A stretch of 64,000 bases of DNA from Pseudomonas bubulae (GTDB lineage: Bacteria; Pseudomonadota; Gammaproteobacteria; Pseudomonadales; Pseudomonadaceae), in NCBI RefSeq assembly GCF_037023725.1, contig NZ_CP146077.1, positions 3,199,001-3,263,000 of the forward strand, in the 5' to 3' direction. The first letter of the stretch is position 1. Each line of letters starts with the position of its first letter. The notes beneath the pieces were generated by a model. The model searched no databases. It worked only from the letters and a program-made list of their open reading frames with translations, and was not told the origin of the DNA. This document shows positions 62,534-64,000 of the stretch, piece after piece. Position numbers and translations under genes: made by a program.

Positions 62534-64000
62534 TCATCCGCCGCGCGGACCTGTCGAGGGTCGTGCAGCCTGGAGGTGATGGCTGGAACCGATAAACATA
62601 TACATCGCCGGCACCATGAACAGCGTCAGCAGGGTGCCGATAGACAGCCCGGCGAAGATCACCAGCCCCATGTCATGGCGCCCTGCAGCCCCGGCACCGG
62701 AAGCCCAGACCAGCGGCACCACGCCCAGTACCATCGCGGCCGTGGTCATCAGGATCGGCCGCAGACGCACGGCGGCGGCTTCTTCAATGGCCTCGCGCTT
62801 GCTGCGACCTGCGCGTTGCAACTCGTTGGCAAACTGCACGATCAGGATCCCGTGTTTGGTGATCAGCCCCAGCAGCGTCACCAGGCCCACCTGGGTGTAC
62901 ACATTGATCGAGGCAAAGCCCATGGTAATAAAGGCCAGCGCACCAAACAGTGCCGGCGGCACCGAGAACAGAATGACCACCGGATCGCGGAAGCTTTCGA
63001 ACTGGAAGGCCAGGGCCAGGTAGACGATTAATATCGAGAACAGCAGCAAGCCGACAAAGCCGCCGGACTCTTGCATGAACTGACGCGACTCGCCGGAAAA
63101 GTCCGAGGTGTAACCCGAGGGCGCAATATCGTTCAGGATAGTGTTGAGCCTGGCCAGCAACTCGCCCTGGGCCACACCGCTGACGCCCGAGAGGGTCGCC
63201 GAGTTCAACTGCTGGAAGTGATTGATCGACTCGGGTTGTGTCGAGGTCTCGATATGCGCCACCGTGCGCGCCGGGATCATCACACCGGCGGGCGTACGGA
63301 TGTAGTAATCGAGAATCTGCTCGGGGTTGAGCCGGTCAACCTGCAGTACTTGCGGGATGACTTTGTATGAGCGCCCGGCGGTCGAGAAGTAATTGACGTA
63401 GTTGCCACCCAATGCAGCTGACAGGGCTGCGCCGACATCTGCCTGGGTCATGCCCAGTGCGGCAATTTTTTCCCGGTCGACCACCAGTCTGGCCTGCGGT
63501 TTGTCCAGTTTCAGGTCCATGTCGGCAAACCAGAACAGCTGTTGCTTCTGGGCTTCGGCCATCACGGCCTGAGCCACTTCATTGAGGTTTTCTACCGAGT
63601 CGGTGGTGGTGATCACAAACTGCACCGGCAATCCCTGGGCGCCCGGTAACGAAGGCAATGGGAAGGCAGCGACGGTGGCCCCCGGCACCTGATTCCATTT
63701 TTGCTGAAGATCGAAGATCAGCTCAGCCTGGGAGCGTGTGCGTTCGCTCCAGGGCTTGAGCAAGACCCCGCCCAGGCCCTGATTGAGGGCGGGCAGCCCG
63801 GTCAGCTGGAACATCTGCGCGTATTCAGGCTCCTTGCTGGCGATCTGAAACGCCTGGTCGGCAATGCGCTCCATCTGTTGCGGTGCAGCTGTCGGCGGGC
63901 CTTTGATCATCATGAACACCAGCCCCTGGTCTTCGGTCGGTGACAGTTCGCTTTTGGCGGTCATGCCACTGGCGGCGACCAGTACAAACAGGACAAAGCC
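62534..64000 (-). CDS. RND efflux pump, inner-membrane subunit (5' end outside window)
   Basis: C-terminal half of a second HAE-type RND pump; the frame is open to the right edge. Present are the second periplasmic porter region (TAKSELSPTEDQGLVFMMI, then RLVVDREKIAALGMTQADVG), helices 8-12 (FKLxFQFESFRDPVVILFS-like core, here ALAFQFESFRDP), the motif LLGLITKHGILIVQFANE with the conserved Lys, and RLRPILMTTAAMVLGVVPL. It ends with a short polar tail. It is not closely similar to the pump at 31505-34612. The adaptor gene would be outside the window. Confidence 0.92.
   Translation of the reverse strand, partial: GFVLFVLVAASGMTAKSELSPTEDQGLVFMMIKGPPTAAPQQMERIADQAFQIASKEPEYAQMFQLTGLPALNQGLGGVLLKPWSERTRSQAELIFDLQQKWNQVPGATVAAFPLPSLPGAQGLPVQFVITTTDSVENLNEVAQAVMAEAQKQQLFWFADMDLKLDKPQARLVVDREKIAALGMTQADVGAALSAALGGNYVNYFSTAGRSYKVIPQVLQVDRLNPEQILDYYIRTPAGVMIPARTVAHIETSTQPESINHFQQLNSATLSGVSGVAQGELLARLNTILNDIAPSGYTSDFSGESRQFMQESGGFVGLLLFSILIVYLALAFQFESFRDPVVILFSVPPALFGALAFITMGFASINVYTQVGLVTLLGLITKHGILIVQFANELQRAGRSKREAIEEAAAVRLRPILMTTAAMVLGVVPLVWASGAGAAGRHDMGLVIFAGLSIGTLLTLFMVPAMYMFIGSSHHLQAARPSTGPRGG

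Noticed and set aside
61187..63031. 614-codon open frame on the plus strand across the GntP and RND genes
   Set aside because: Antisense shadow of two well-supported minus-strand genes; the translation is Gln/His/Arg-rich, typical of GC-rich mirror frames, and it crosses the intergenic region.

Overview
The window is a chromosomal segment of a Pseudomonas, most likely of the fluorescens/fragi lineage. The basis is a complete fapABCDEF functional-amyloid operon, an arn (lipid A L-Ara4N) operon ending in ugd, an MvaT/MvaU-type xenogeneic silencer, ahpCF, hpd, an OprD-family porin, and REP/REPIN elements with the usual GTGGGAGC core. No rRNA, tRNA, IS element, prophage or CRISPR array was seen. 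Nearly all DNA is coding. One gene is cut by the left edge (sigma-54 activator) and one by the right edge (RND pump).

Layout. (1) 1-6 kb: the 3' part of a sigma-54-dependent activator converges on the fap operon, which is read leftwards from a good -24/-12 promoter at 5817-5832. (2) 6-9 kb: a NadR-type kinase and PnuC (nicotinamide riboside salvage), then an extra ArnT-like glycosyltransferase. (3) 9-16.7 kb: arnC-arnA-arnD-arnT-arnE-arnF-ugd, all overlapping or nearly so; arnB is missing from the head of the operon. (4) 17-21.4 kb: efeU-efeO-efeB plus a second, cupredoxin-less EfeO (acid/ferrous iron uptake). (5) 21.5-23.7 kb: a KfrA-like coiled-coil DNA-binding protein divergent from a lone tyrosine recombinase, with several palindromes between them. 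(6) 23.8-31.5 kb: ahpC-ahpF, gloA, a candidate small RNA, mvaU-like, a CSS-type EAL phosphodiesterase, hpd and a DUF1345 protein. (7) 31.5-38 kb: an RND pump and adaptor divergent from an RstAB-like two-component system. (8) 38-48 kb: tandem RarD-like transporters, a glycerate/aldarate unit (MFS, CdaR-type regulator, glycerate kinase), PssA, and a SufR-like Fe-S regulator divergent from an MFS exporter. (9) 48-54.4 kb: SCO and PCuAC copper chaperones, then a five-gene leftward operon under a cobalamin riboswitch: binding protein, FecCD permease, ATPase, pseudoazurin-like cupredoxin, OprD porin. (10) 54.4-64 kb: an acyltransferase-like membrane protein with a perfect 12-bp-arm operator, an MFS/SDR sugar-acid unit, an RcnB-like protein, a GntP permease/acyl-CoA ligase/MaoC/hotdog operon, and a truncated RND pump.

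The most noteworthy items are the riboswitch-controlled operon joining a B12-type importer to a cupredoxin and a porin, the KfrA/recombinase pair with its clustered palindromes, the arn operon without arnB, and the terminator-like candidate sRNA locus near 26.8 kb. All functions are inferred from sequence reading; no database search was run.
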